The translations under genes and the position numbers were made by a program. From Lachnospiraceae bacterium (GTDB lineage: Bacteria; Bacillota; Clostridia; Lachnospirales; Lachnospiraceae), in assembly GCA_022647575.1 (NCBI GenBank), contig JALCKY010000001.1:124001-188000 (forward strand): a stretch of 64,000 bases of DNA. Direction: 5' to 3'. How positions within the stretch are numbered: position 1 is the stretch's first letter; each line of letters opens with the position of its first letter. A model generated the notes under the pieces. That model was not told the origin of the DNA. It did no database searches and saw only the letters and a list, made by a program, of their open reading frames with translations. Of this stretch, positions 9,816 to 16,598 are shown piece after piece.

Positions 9816-9899
9816 ACACGAGTGTGCCGCACAGAGAGGCCTGCAAGTCCCGGAAGGGCGCCGTATCTGGCGAGTAATTATAAGAAGGAGGAACGCTCC
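9816..9899 (+). promoter_or_regulatory. 5' leader of rplU, probable L21-type autoregulatory leader
   Basis: About 80 bases between the promoter and the rplU start, including CCGCACAGAGAGGCCTGC and a GGCGCCGTATCTGGCGAGT stretch, ending in an AGAAGGAGG ribosome site. Firmicutes rplU genes usually have a structured L21 leader (Rfam L21_leader) here. I recognise position and size more than every helix. A covariance-model search would settle it. Confidence 0.5.
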
Positions 9900-10205
9900 A
9901 TGTACGCAGTGATTGCAACAGGCGGTAAACAGTACAGAGTGGAGGAAGGCGACATCATCCGCGTTGAGAAACTCGGAAAAGAAGTCGGCGATTCCATTAC
10001 GTTTGACCAGGTTCTTGCCGTAAGCAATGACGGTCTCAAGGTCGGCGAAGATGTCAAGGGCGCAACGGTTGAAGGAAAAGTCCTTCAGAACGGCCGTGCG
10101 AAGAAAGTCATCGTCTACAGATACAAGAGAAAGACCGGCTATCACAAGAAGAACGGTCACAGACAGTATTATACGACAGTCAAGATCGACAAGATCAACG
10201 GATAA
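9900..10205 (+). CDS. rplU: 50S ribosomal protein L21
   Basis: Large-subunit ribosomal protein L21, 101 residues. The start [18 protein letters not shown] is diagnostic, and the C-terminal [21 protein letters not shown] is the conserved rRNA-binding tail. GAAGGAGGAACGCTCC precedes the ATG. In most Firmicutes a prp protease gene lies between rplU and rpmA; here only 32 bases separate them. Confidence 0.98.
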   Translation: MYAVIATGGKQYRVEEGDIIRVEKLGKEVGDSITFDQVLAVSNDGLKVGEDVKGATVEGKVLQNGRAKKVIVYRYKRKTGYHKKNGHRQYYTTVKIDKING

Positions 10206-10237
10206 ATGTTTCGGATTCATTTACGGAGGTAATTACA

Positions 10238-10531
10238 ATGGCTCATAAAAAAGGTGTAGGCTCGACCAAGAACGGCCGCGATTCCGAAGCCAAGCGCTTA
10301 GGCGCCAAGAGAGCGGACGGTCAGTTCGTTAAAGCCGGAAACATTCTTTACAGGCAGAGAGGAACCCATATCCATCCGGGTGAAAACGTCGGAATCGGCG
10401 GAGACGACACGCTTTATGCAAAGGCAGACGGTGTTGTCCGGTTCAAGAGGCTCGGCAAGGAAAGAAAGCAGTGCTGCATCGAACCGAAGGCAGCAAAGGC
10501 GGAAACCGCCGAAGCAGTCACAACAGAATAA
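10238..10531 (+). CDS. rpmA: 50S ribosomal protein L27 without cleavable N-terminal extension
   Basis: Large-subunit protein L27, whose N-terminus reaches the peptidyl transferase centre. The protein starts directly as [20 protein letters not shown], like the mature form. Most Firmicutes L27 proteins carry an extra nine or so residues (ending in a QFFA-type motif) removed by the Prp protease. The ATG at 10238 is fixed by ACGGAGGT 7 bases upstream; there is no in-frame room for a longer version, because the region upstream ends at the rplU stop. The C-terminus carries an Ala/Glu-rich tail. A strong terminator follows. Confidence 0.97.
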   Translation: MAHKKGVGSTKNGRDSEAKRLGAKRADGQFVKAGNILYRQRGTHIHPGENVGIGGDDTLYAKADGVVRFKRLGKERKQCCIEPKAAKAETAEAVTTE

Positions 10532-10536
10532 AAAAA

Positions 10537-10574
10537 GCGGCTTCAAATCGCTTGCGGTTTGAAGCCTTTTTTTT
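10537..10574 (+). terminator. Rho-independent terminator after rpmA
   Basis: Nine-base stem GGCTTCAAA / TTTGAAGCC (10539-10547 with 10558-10566) followed by eight T. Confidence 0.92.
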
Positions 10575-10625
10575 ATCAGCGGAACGGTATATAATAAATT
10601 CAAATCAGGAAGCAGGGAGAGTCAG

Positions 10626-11942
10626 ATGTTTGCGGATCACGCGAGAATTCAGATACGTTCAGGAAAAGGCGGCGACGGCCACATCAGTTTCCGCAGGGAA
10701 AAGTATGTCCCTGCCGGGGGACCTGACGGGGGCAACGGCGGAAATGGCGGAGATGTCATTTTCGAAGTCGATCCCGGCATGAACACTCTTTTCGATTATA
10801 AGCACCGCTATGCCTTCCGGGCCCAGGACGGGACGCCGGGAGACAAGAAGCGCCAGCACGGATGCGACGGGGAAGATCTGGTCCTGAAGGTGCCGGAAGG
10901 CACGATTCTGAAAGAAGAGAAGAGCGGGAAAGTCGTCGCGGACATGTCAGGCGGGAATCTGCGCCAGACCGTTTTAAAAGGCGGAAAGGGCGGCAGGGGA
11001 AATATGAACTTTGCGACCTCACGCATGCAGGCTCCCCAGTATGCCCAGCCGGGACAGCCGGGACTTATGCTGAACCTTGTCCTCGAGCTGAAGCTGGTGG
11101 CCGATGTCGGGCTGATCGGATTCCCGAATGCGGGAAAGTCCACCTTCCTTTCGAAGGTTACGAACGCCGATCCGAAGATTGCCGATTATCCTTTCACGAC
11201 CATCAACCCGAATCTGGGCGTGGTCGATTTCGGTGACGGCAGCGGCTTTGTCATCGCCGATATGCCGGGACTCATTCAGGGCGCTTCCGAAGGAGTCGGT
11301 CTCGGTCATGAATTCCTGCGTCACATCGAGCGGACCAGAGTGCTGATCCATATGGTGGATGCCGCTTCATTTGACGGACGCGATCCGGTCGAAGACATCC
11401 GCGACATCAACGAAGAACTGATGAAATACAATCCGGATATCCTGAAGAAGCCGATGGTCATCGCAGCCAATAAGATCGACGCCCTGTCGGGACTTGCGGA
11501 AGATCCGGTGGAGAAACTGAAGAAAGCCTATGAGCCCCTGGGGATGAAGGTCTTCCCGATTTCCGCCGTGACCGGAGAGGGGATCAAGCCCCTGCTCGGA
11601 TATATCAAAGAACTGCTGAATTCCGTTGCAAAAGAGATTGTCGTCTATCAGCAGGAATATTTCCCGGAGGACATCATGTCGGACAGCGACCTGCCGTATA
11701 CCGTTGAGAAATCGGAAGGCCGGGACGGAAAGAACCTCTTTGTCGTCGAGGGACCGAAGATTGAAAAGATGCTCGGCTATACGAATCTTGACAGCGAACG
11801 CGGCTTTGCCTTTTTTCAGAGATTCCTCAAGGATTCCGGAATTGAAAAGGATCTCAAGAAGCAGGGAATTGAAAACGGCGACACCGTCAAGATGTACGGC
11901 CACATGTTTGATTATTATGATGAAGGAGAACCGAACTTCTGA
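10626..11942 (+). CDS. obgE: GTPase Obg (CgtA)
   Basis: Essential ribosome-associated GTPase acting in late 50S assembly and stress control. Three domains in 438 residues: the glycine-rich Obg fold (about 1-158, with GGPDGGNGGNGGDV), the G domain with P-loop GFPNAGKST, G3 DMPG and NKID, and a C-terminal OCT domain from about residue 345. GGGAGAG precedes the ATG at 10626, and a TATAAT hexamer at 10590-10595 may supply its own promoter behind the rpmA terminator, although I see no good -35. Its stop overlaps the nadD start by one base. Confidence 0.97.
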   Translation: MFADHARIQIRSGKGGDGHISFRREKYVPAGGPDGGNGGNGGDVIFEVDPGMNTLFDYKHRYAFRAQDGTPGDKKRQHGCDGEDLVLKVPEGTILKEEKSGKVVADMSGGNLRQTVLKGGKGGRGNMNFATSRMQAPQYAQPGQPGLMLNLVLELKLVADVGLIGFPNAGKSTFLSKVTNADPKIADYPFTTINPNLGVVDFGDGSGFVIADMPGLIQGASEGVGLGHEFLRHIERTRVLIHMVDAASFDGRDPVEDIRDINEELMKYNPDILKKPMVIAANKIDALSGLAEDPVEKLKKAYEPLGMKVFPISAVTGEGIKPLLGYIKELLNSVAKEIVVYQQEYFPEDIMSDSDLPYTVEKSEGRDGKNLFVVEGPKIEKMLGYTNLDSERGFAFFQRFLKDSGIEKDLKKQGIENGDTVKMYGHMFDYYDEGEPNF

Positions 11943-12577
11943 TGGACAGAAAAGTCGGAATCATGGGCGGAACATTTGACCCGATCCATATCGGACATCT
12001 GATTCTGGCTGAAAGCGCCTACGACCAGCTGAAGCTGGAGAAGGTCCTTTTCATGCCGGCAGGGAATCCTCCGCATAAGATTTCCCGCAGCGGCTGCGCC
12101 TCGAACGAAGAACGCACGGAAATGGTGCGGCTGGCCATCGCTTCCAATCCGCATTTCGAACTGTCCCTTCTGGAAATGAACGAAAACGGATACAGCTATA
12201 CCTACCGGACCCTCGAAAAGCTGAAGAAGGAGCACCCCGATACGGAGTATTATTTCATCCTGGGTGCGGATTCCCTTTTTGACTTCGACGGCTGGAAGGA
12301 ACCGCAGCGTATCTGCGATGCCTGCACGCCGGTCGTGGCAACCAGGGACAACACCCCGGATGCCGAACTCGACAGACAGATTGAGCATATTTCACAGACG
12401 TACCGGACGGAGATCCGGAAGCTGGAATTCCTGAACCTGGACGTTTCCTCGCATCAGATCCGGGAGTGGGTTGCCGAGGGACGCACGATCCGCTATTATG
12501 TTCCGGACGCCGTTTCCGCCTATATCGCAGAGCACGGCGTCTACGACGAACTGAAGCCGAACATTATTGTTGAATAG
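11942..12577 (+). CDS. nadD: Nicotinate-nucleotide adenylyltransferase
   Basis: NadD converts nicotinate mononucleotide and ATP to deamido-NAD. The nucleotidyltransferase motif GGTFDPIHIGH lies near the start, NPPHK follows, and the second conserved segment appears as VSSHQIREWVAEG near residue 165. Length of 211 residues is normal. The start overlaps the obg stop (TGATG). The gene belongs to the conserved obg-nadD-yqeK-rsfS block. A run of short tandem repeats separates it from yqeK. Confidence 0.95.
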   Translation: MDRKVGIMGGTFDPIHIGHLILAESAYDQLKLEKVLFMPAGNPPHKISRSGCASNEERTEMVRLAIASNPHFELSLLEMNENGYSYTYRTLEKLKKEHPDTEYYFILGADSLFDFDGWKEPQRICDACTPVVATRDNTPDAELDRQIEHISQTYRTEIRKLEFLNLDVSSHQIREWVAEGRTIRYYVPDAVSAYIAEHGVYDELKPNIIVE

Positions 12578-12580
12578 AAG

Positions 12581-12660
12581 AGCCATTGATAACAGAAGAT
12601 CCATTGATAATAAAAGAGCCATTAAAAAAAAGAACCATTAAAAAAAAGAACCATTGATAA
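12581..12660 (+). repeat. Degenerate 16-18 bp tandem repeat between nadD and yqeK
   Basis: Five copies of an AAGARCCATTGATAAAA-like unit; the CCATT cores begin at 12583, 12601, 12619, 12635 and 12651, so spacing is 18, 18, 16 and 16 bases. It starts right after the nadD stop. I see no hairpin in it. Confidence 0.85.
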
Positions 12661-12681
12661 AAGAAGATAAAGAGAACGGTC

Positions 12682-13281
12682 ATGAAGGAAGAATTCGATC
12701 TCGATAAACTGGATGAAAATGTACGCCGGTACATCGGCGGCAAGCGCTATCAGCATACGCTGGGCGTCCTTTACACGGCAGCGTCGCTGGCCATGGCCCA
12801 TGGCTGCAGTCTTGACAGGGCAGAGGCTGCCGGCCTCCTGCACGACTGTGCAAAGAAGATACCGGACGAAAAAAAGCTGCGGATGTGCGATAAAAACGGA
12901 ATCGAAATCACCGAATGCGAAAGACGGAATCCGTATCTGCTCCACACAAAGCTGGGTGCCTGGATTGCGGAAAATGAATTCGGAGTCCGGGACGAAGAAG
13001 TCCTGGATGCCATCCGCTATCATACGACCGGCCGTCCGGAAATGACGATGCTGGAACAGATCATTTTCATTGCCGATTATATCGAGCCCCACCGGGATAA
13101 AGCTATGCATCTTGATGAAGTCCGCAGGACGGCTTTCCGGGATCTGGATGAATGCTGCTATATGATTCTCCGGGACACCCTGAATTATCTGAATTCCCGC
13201 AGCGGAGAAATTGACGTCATGACCGAGCAGGCTTATGACTATTACAAAGAAATCCATGATAAGAAAGGAACCGAAAATTGA
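12682..13281 (+). CDS. yqeK: HD-domain bis(5'-nucleosyl)-tetraphosphatase YqeK
   Basis: HD-family phosphohydrolase; YqeK proteins cleave diadenosine tetraphosphate symmetrically. The metal-binding HD residues are visible: the N-terminal His in YQHTLGV, the HD pair in AGLLHDCAKK, a further His in IRYHTTG and the Asp of FIADYIEPHR. The 199-residue length is normal. The start is the ATG at 12682, with AAAGAGAACGG upstream. It overlaps the TTG start of rsfS by 4 bases (TTGA). This nadD-yqeK-rsfS order is standard in Firmicutes. Confidence 0.93.
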   Translation: MKEEFDLDKLDENVRRYIGGKRYQHTLGVLYTAASLAMAHGCSLDRAEAAGLLHDCAKKIPDEKKLRMCDKNGIEITECERRNPYLLHTKLGAWIAENEFGVRDEEVLDAIRYHTTGRPEMTMLEQIIFIADYIEPHRDKAMHLDEVRRTAFRDLDECCYMILRDTLNYLNSRSGEIDVMTEQAYDYYKEIHDKKGTEN

Positions 13282-13640
13282 CTAAAGAAGAAAGCAGAAA
13301 AGCAGCCCTGATCGCCTACGATGCCCTGGAAGAAAAAAAATCCCTGGATATTCAGGTGATTGAAATCGGCGGCATTTCAACACTGGCAGATTACTTTGTC
13401 ATCGGAAGCGGCACCAACCCGAACCAGATGCAGGCCCTGACGGACAATGTCGAGGAAAAGCTTGCCAAGGCCGGCTATACAGCCGGGCACGTGGAGGGAT
13501 TCCAGCGGGCCGGATGGATTCTTCTGGACTACGGCGATGTCGTCATCCATATCTTTGACCAGGAGAGCCGCAGCTTCTATAATCTTGAACGCATCTGGAA
13601 GGACGGCAGCGTCATCAAGGCATCAAAAGACGAAAAGTAA
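13278..13640 (+). CDS. rsfS: Ribosomal silencing factor RsfS (Iojap)
   Basis: RsfS binds L14 and blocks subunit joining when nutrients are short. The 120-residue protein shows the family core: DIQVIEIGGISTLADYFVI, GSGTNPNQMQAL and GWILLDYGDVVIHIFDQESRSFYNLERIW. The start codon is TTG at 13278, overlapping the yqeK stop, with AAAGGAA seven bases upstream. Confidence 0.95.
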   Translation: MTKEESRKAALIAYDALEEKKSLDIQVIEIGGISTLADYFVIGSGTNPNQMQALTDNVEEKLAKAGYTAGHVEGFQRAGWILLDYGDVVIHIFDQESRSFYNLERIWKDGSVIKASKDEK

Positions 13641-13652
13641 TCCGGACGGACG

Positions 13653-14912
13653 ATGCGGATGAGGACTTCATTTTCACGGAAAAGAAAACATTTCCATGTA
13701 TTCTGCACAGCGTCGGTGCTCATCAGCGCACTTCTCCTTGGCGGATGCGGTTTTTCGGATTCTGACGGGAGCACCGCTTCTTTAATCATGCCGTATACGG
13801 AATCTTCTTCGGATCTTTCAGACACGGTTTCTTCCGCTGCCGAGAGCACACCGAATGCAACCGATTCCTATCCGGCGGCGGAGACTGCCGCACCGAATCT
13901 CAGCGGCTTCGCGCACGATCAGCTTTCCGCCGAAAGACAGAATCTCTATGCACAGATTTATTCCGGCATTTCAGAAGAGAAGAGTACGTTCAGCGTAAAT
14001 GCGGACAGCACCGAGGAGATCGGCACTGTCATCAATGCCGTCCTGACGGACCATCCGGAATTTTTCTGGATCGACGGCTCGGCCTCCATTCACGGAATCG
14101 ACGGGATCCCGCTCAAACTGGTACAGCTGAATTTCAATGTCGATGTTTCGCAGATCGACAGCATCCGTTCGCAGATTGAAGCGGCAGCGGATGGATTTCT
14201 CAGCGGAATCCAGGAAGGCTGGGGCGAATACGATATCGTCAAATACGCCTATGAATGGGTCATTTACAATACCGATTATCAGATCGACAGTTCCCAGGAC
14301 CAGAATATCCAAAGCGTCTTCCTGAATCACGTTTCCGTCTGTGCCGGATATGCCAAGGCCATGCAGTATCTTCTGCAGAAGGCCGGTGTCTTCTGTACCT
14401 ACATCAAGGGCACGATTCTTCCGGACAATGCCACGCATGCCTGGAATCTTGTCAGGATTGACGGAACCTATACGCTGGTCGACGCCACGTGGGGCGACCC
14501 GACGTACGGTTCCAATGCGGAAGATGAATCGAAGCTCAGCATCATTTATGATTATCTCTGCGTGACCACGGAGGAAATGAACCGCACGCATACGCCGTCC
14601 GGGGCTTACGTCATTCCCGAATGCACGTCACAGGACTATGACTATTACCGGCTCAACGGTGAGTTCTATGAGAGCAGCGACGAAGATCTTCTTTCAAAGG
14701 CTCTCTGGAATTCCGTGGACAACAATTCGACGCTGACATATATGAAATTCCCGAGCGATGAGATCTATGAAGAAGCCTTCTCAAAGATCTTCGACGGCGG
14801 ACTTATCAACGAACCGCTTCAGCAAAGGCTGAAATGGGACGGCAGGAAAGAAATGAAGTATTACTACAGCAGAAACGATAACATGTACGTATTGAAAATA
14901 TACTGGTCATAA
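13653..14912 (+). CDS. Lipoprotein with transglutaminase-like domain
   Basis: Predicted secreted lipoprotein of 419 residues. The basic N-terminus and hydrophobic segment (residues about 14-32) end in lipobox LLLGGC, followed by a Ser/Thr-rich linker. The C-terminal half contains a transglutaminase-like (papain-fold) core: Cys in VSVCAGYAKAMQYLL, His in ATHAWNLVRI and Asp in YTLVDATWGDP, the expected Cys-His-Asp triad. Such extracytoplasmic proteins may act as proteases or cross-linking enzymes; the substrate cannot be inferred. ATG at 13653 or 13659 could be used; the ribosome site is weak. It is followed by a strong terminator. Confidence 0.85.
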   Translation: MRMRTSFSRKRKHFHVFCTASVLISALLLGGCGFSDSDGSTASLIMPYTESSSDLSDTVSSAAESTPNATDSYPAAETAAPNLSGFAHDQLSAERQNLYAQIYSGISEEKSTFSVNADSTEEIGTVINAVLTDHPEFFWIDGSASIHGIDGIPLKLVQLNFNVDVSQIDSIRSQIEAAADGFLSGIQEGWGEYDIVKYAYEWVIYNTDYQIDSSQDQNIQSVFLNHVSVCAGYAKAMQYLLQKAGVFCTYIKGTILPDNATHAWNLVRIDGTYTLVDATWGDPTYGSNAEDESKLSIIYDYLCVTTEEMNRTHTPSGAYVIPECTSQDYDYYRLNGEFYESSDEDLLSKALWNSVDNNSTLTYMKFPSDEIYEEAFSKIFDGGLINEPLQQRLKWDGRKEMKYYYSRNDNMYVLKIYWS

Positions 14913-14952
14913 AAAAACCCCTTTCCGCATTTTTACGGGAAGGGGTTCTTTT
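14911..14952 (+). terminator. Bidirectional terminator between the lipoprotein gene and lexA
   Basis: Stem AACCCCTTTCCG / CGGGAAGGGGTT (about 14916-14927 with 14936-14947), with A-run before and T-rich run after, between two convergent genes, so it can serve both strands. Confidence 0.88.
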
Positions 14953-14979
14953 GGTAAACATAATATTATTATGTAAACA
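14953..14979 (+). other. dif: Candidate dif (Xer recombination) site
   Basis: GGTAAACATAA, centre TATTA, TTATGTAAACA. The right arm matches the XerD arm of the B. subtilis dif site (TTATGTAAACT, as I recall it) at 10 of 11 bases; the left arm matches the E. coli XerC arm (GGTGCGCATAA) at 8 of 11. The centre is 5 rather than 6 bases. It is AT-rich in a GC-richer region, intergenic between convergent genes, and 1.6 kb from a tyrosine recombinase gene. See findings. Confidence 0.5.
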
Positions 14980-15005
14980 GAATGCCGGAATCGCCGGATT
15001 CCGTT

Positions 15006-15659
15006 CTAACGGCGCCGCCTGTCCGGTGTGAAATTGAACGGATAGCGGAAGATTCCGATTACTTTTCCCAGAATCTGGATTTTCTGATCCGGTCCCACGA
15101 TAATCGGTTCCATGGAATCATTTTCCGGCTGAAGACGGATATGGCCGTCCTCCCTGTAGAAAGTCTTCACGGTTGCCGAATCATCGACCAGTGCGACGAT
15201 GACTTCGCCGTCGCGTGCTTCGCTCTGCTGTTCAATCAGAAGCCTGTCTCCATCCTCAATTCCTGCCTGGATCATGGATTCTCCCTTGACCTTCAGCATG
15301 AACAGCTGCTTGTTGGGCATGTCCTCAGCCGGAAGCGGATAGTAATTCTCGATATTTTCGACTGCCAGCAGAGGCTGTCCTGCGGCAACCGTACCGACGA
15401 GAGGCACATTGACGACTTCCCTTCTCGTCAGGTTGAAGCTGTCGTCGACAATCTCGATGGCACGCGGCTTCGTCGGATCCCGGCGGATATAGCCGTTCTT
15501 TTCCAGCGTTTCCAGATGGGCATGCACCGAAGAGGTGGATTTCAGATCCACTGCCTCGCAGATGTCGCGGACTGCCGGAGGGTATCCTTTATTCAGGATT
15601 TCGCTCTTGATATATTCGAGTATTTCGCGCTGCTTTGCGCTGATCTTTCCGTATCCCAT
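15006..15659 (-). CDS. lexA: SOS repressor LexA
   Basis: LexA represses DNA-damage genes and cleaves itself when RecA is active. The winged-helix DNA-binding domain occupies about residues 1-70 (ISAKQREILEYIKSEILNKG, then SSVHAHLETLEKNGYIRRD). The cleavage site is Ala93-Gly94 in VAAGQ. The catalytic dyad is Ser128 in KGESMIQAG and Lys165 in SATVKTF. The frame is open upstream to 15758, but the ATG at 15659 with GGGAGAACAG before it gives the family length of 217 residues. The gene is divergent from the YneA-like gene, and the shared intergenic region holds several LexA boxes, implying autoregulation. Confidence 0.97.
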   Translation of the reverse strand: MGYGKISAKQREILEYIKSEILNKGYPPAVRDICEAVDLKSTSSVHAHLETLEKNGYIRRDPTKPRAIEIVDDSFNLTRREVVNVPLVGTVAAGQPLLAVENIENYYPLPAEDMPNKQLFMLKVKGESMIQAGIEDGDRLLIEQQSEARDGEVIVALVDDSATVKTFYREDGHIRLQPENDSMEPIIVGPDQKIQILGKVIGIFRYPFNFTPDRRRR

Positions 15660-15729
15660 TCTGTTCTCCCTGTCTCTGAGACCAAAGCGGCTGATGCCGC
15701 ACAGCAGGTTCCTGTCTGGTTCTTTAAAC

Positions 15730-15758
15730 AGTTTAACACAGTGATGGAATGAATGCAA
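15730..15758 (-). promoter_or_regulatory. lexA promoter
   Basis: On the minus strand, TTGCAT (15753-15758), 17-bp spacer, TAAACT (15730-15735). A LexA-like box lies just upstream at 15770-15781. Confidence 0.55.
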
Positions 15759-15769
15759 ACATATATTCG

Positions 15770-15781
15770 GAAAATATGTTC
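15770..15781. promoter_or_regulatory. LexA box, degenerate
   Basis: GAAA-N4-GTTC, one mismatch to the GAAC-N4-GTTC core known from Bacillus; placed between the lexA and yneA-like promoters. Confidence 0.45.
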
Positions 15782-15789
15782 GATTTTCA

Positions 15790-15818
15790 TTGACAAACAG
15801 GTGTTCGGATGCTATGAT
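15790..15818 (+). promoter_or_regulatory. Promoter of the YneA-like gene
   Basis: Perfect TTGACA (15790-15795), 17-bp spacer, TATGAT (15813-15818). A LexA-like box fills most of the spacer. Confidence 0.85.
15795..15806. promoter_or_regulatory. LexA box inside the yneA-like promoter
   Basis: AAAC-N4-GTTC, one mismatch to GAAC-N4-GTTC, lying between -35 and -10 so that bound LexA would exclude RNA polymerase. Confidence 0.6.
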
Positions 15819-15825
15819 GTTTTCA

Positions 15826-15837
15826 GAACAAGTGTTC
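15826..15837. promoter_or_regulatory. LexA box, consensus
   Basis: GAAC-AAGT-GTTC, a perfect match to the Bacillus-type core, just downstream of the -10 of the yneA-like promoter. Confidence 0.85.
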
Positions 15838-15838
15838 T

Positions 15839-15850
15839 GAACAAGTATTC
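15839..15850. promoter_or_regulatory. LexA box, near-consensus
   Basis: GAAC-AAGT-ATTC, one mismatch, following the consensus box with one base between them. Confidence 0.6.
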
Positions 15851-15865
15851 GAGCGGAGGCATATC

Positions 15866-16231
15866 ATGTATCGCACCTATGCAGCAACTTACAGAAGAAA
15901 TTCTTCACGGACCCTGCCGGCAGTGCAGAACATCAGGAGAATTCTTGCCGTCAGCATCATTGTGATTCTGGCCTGCCTTCTGGCAATCCTGATTTCACTC
16001 AGGCTGACCGCCTACACGGCAAATGCAGGCACGCCGGATCCGGGAACGAAATATTACAGAAGCATCACCGTAGAGAACGGCGACAGCCTCTGGAGCATCG
16101 CGGAAAATGAAATGACGAACGGATGGACGGACGTAAGGGATTACATTACGGAAGTCGAACAGATCAACGGACTCAGCAGCGAAACCATTCATGCAGGGAG
16201 CCGGCTCATCGTTCCGTATTATGCAGAATAA
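15866..16231 (+). CDS. yneA: YneA-like SOS cell-division inhibitor with LysM domain
   Basis: Small membrane-anchored LysM protein of 121 residues: basic cytoplasmic N-terminus, one membrane segment at about residues 27-47 (ILAVSIIVILACLLAILISL), then a single LysM domain (about 66-118; VENGDSLWSIAENE, GSRLIVPYY). Architecture, size, and divergent position beside lexA match Bacillus YneA, which blocks division after DNA damage. The promoter carries LexA boxes. GGAGG lies 7 bases before the ATG. Sequence identity to Bacillus YneA is not something I can measure here, so the name rests on architecture and context. Confidence 0.85.
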   Translation: MYRTYAATYRRNSSRTLPAVQNIRRILAVSIIVILACLLAILISLRLTAYTANAGTPDPGTKYYRSITVENGDSLWSIAENEMTNGWTDVRDYITEVEQINGLSSETIHAGSRLIVPYYAE

Positions 16232-16373
16232 ACTTTTCAGGAACCTGATTGCCGCAGCAGAAATTCAGACAGAGCGAACCGGTTAATCCGATGACTTCAT
16301 ATCTATTCAAATCAATTTCATAACCTGTATGGAAACTCCCCGAATACCTACCGAATTCCATGCAGTCCTCATC

Positions 16374-16401
16374 AAAAAATGCCGTCCCCACGGCATTTTT
16401 T
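16374..16401. terminator. Perfect bidirectional terminator hairpin
   Basis: AAAAAATGCCGT, loop CCCC, ACGGCATTTTTT: a 12-base perfect stem with A-run and T-run ends. It lies 143 bases after the yneA-like gene and probably ends its transcript. Confidence 0.82.
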
Positions 16402-16403
16402 GC

Positions 16404-16425
16404 GTCCCGGGACATGTCCCGGGAC
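16404..16425. repeat. 22-bp perfect palindrome
   Basis: Two abutting GTCCCGGGACAT units make a perfect 22-base palindrome. It could be an operator; no family is assigned. Confidence 0.8.
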
Positions 16426-16453
16426 ATGAGATGCCCGCTGTTTCGGCCCCTAC

Positions 16454-16487
16454 ATCTATTCGACAAACGCGAGTTTATCGAATAGAT
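16454..16487. repeat. 34-bp inverted repeat upstream of the tyrosine recombinase
   Basis: Arms of 15 bases (ATCTATTCGACAAAC and GTTTATCGAATAGAT, one mismatch) around a 4-base centre GCGA. The right end abuts the -35 of the recombinase promoter. Operator for the recombinase gene or a recombinase-binding site are both possible; the inner AAAC-N4-GTTT also faintly resembles a LexA box. Confidence 0.8.
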
Positions 16488-16515
16488 TGACAGGAAATAA
16501 TGCCTGTGCTACAAT
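16487..16515 (+). promoter_or_regulatory. Promoter of the tyrosine recombinase gene
   Basis: TTGACA (16487-16492), 17-bp spacer, TACAAT (16510-16515). Confidence 0.87.
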
Positions 16516-16598
16516 AGTCCTGGTAAAGCCTCATTTCAGGCACTTTCCGGGGCTCTTTCATTCTTAAAAACCGCAATTTCCAAACGGAGGAATTTTCT

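Larger units (their letters stand above)
16232..16598. other. 367-bp intergenic region dense in inverted repeats
   Basis: The region holds, in order: about 140 bases with nothing recognised; a perfect hairpin at 16374-16401; a 22-bp perfect palindrome at 16404-16425; a 34-bp inverted repeat at 16454-16487; a consensus promoter at 16487-16515; and a leader of about 80 bases with an ACGGAGG ribosome site before the recombinase gene. I see no convincing gene in it. Confidence 0.85.

Noticed and set aside
16404..16425. Noc-binding (nucleoid occlusion) site
   Set aside because: The Noc site as I recall it is ATTTCCCGGGAAAT; only the CCCGGG centre agrees.
16206..16466. Minus-strand ORF of 86 codons in the intergenic region, with protein-like composition
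   Set aside because: It needs a TTG start inside the 34-bp inverted repeat, contains a perfect terminator hairpin and a palindrome, has no ribosome site, and overlaps the yneA-like gene.
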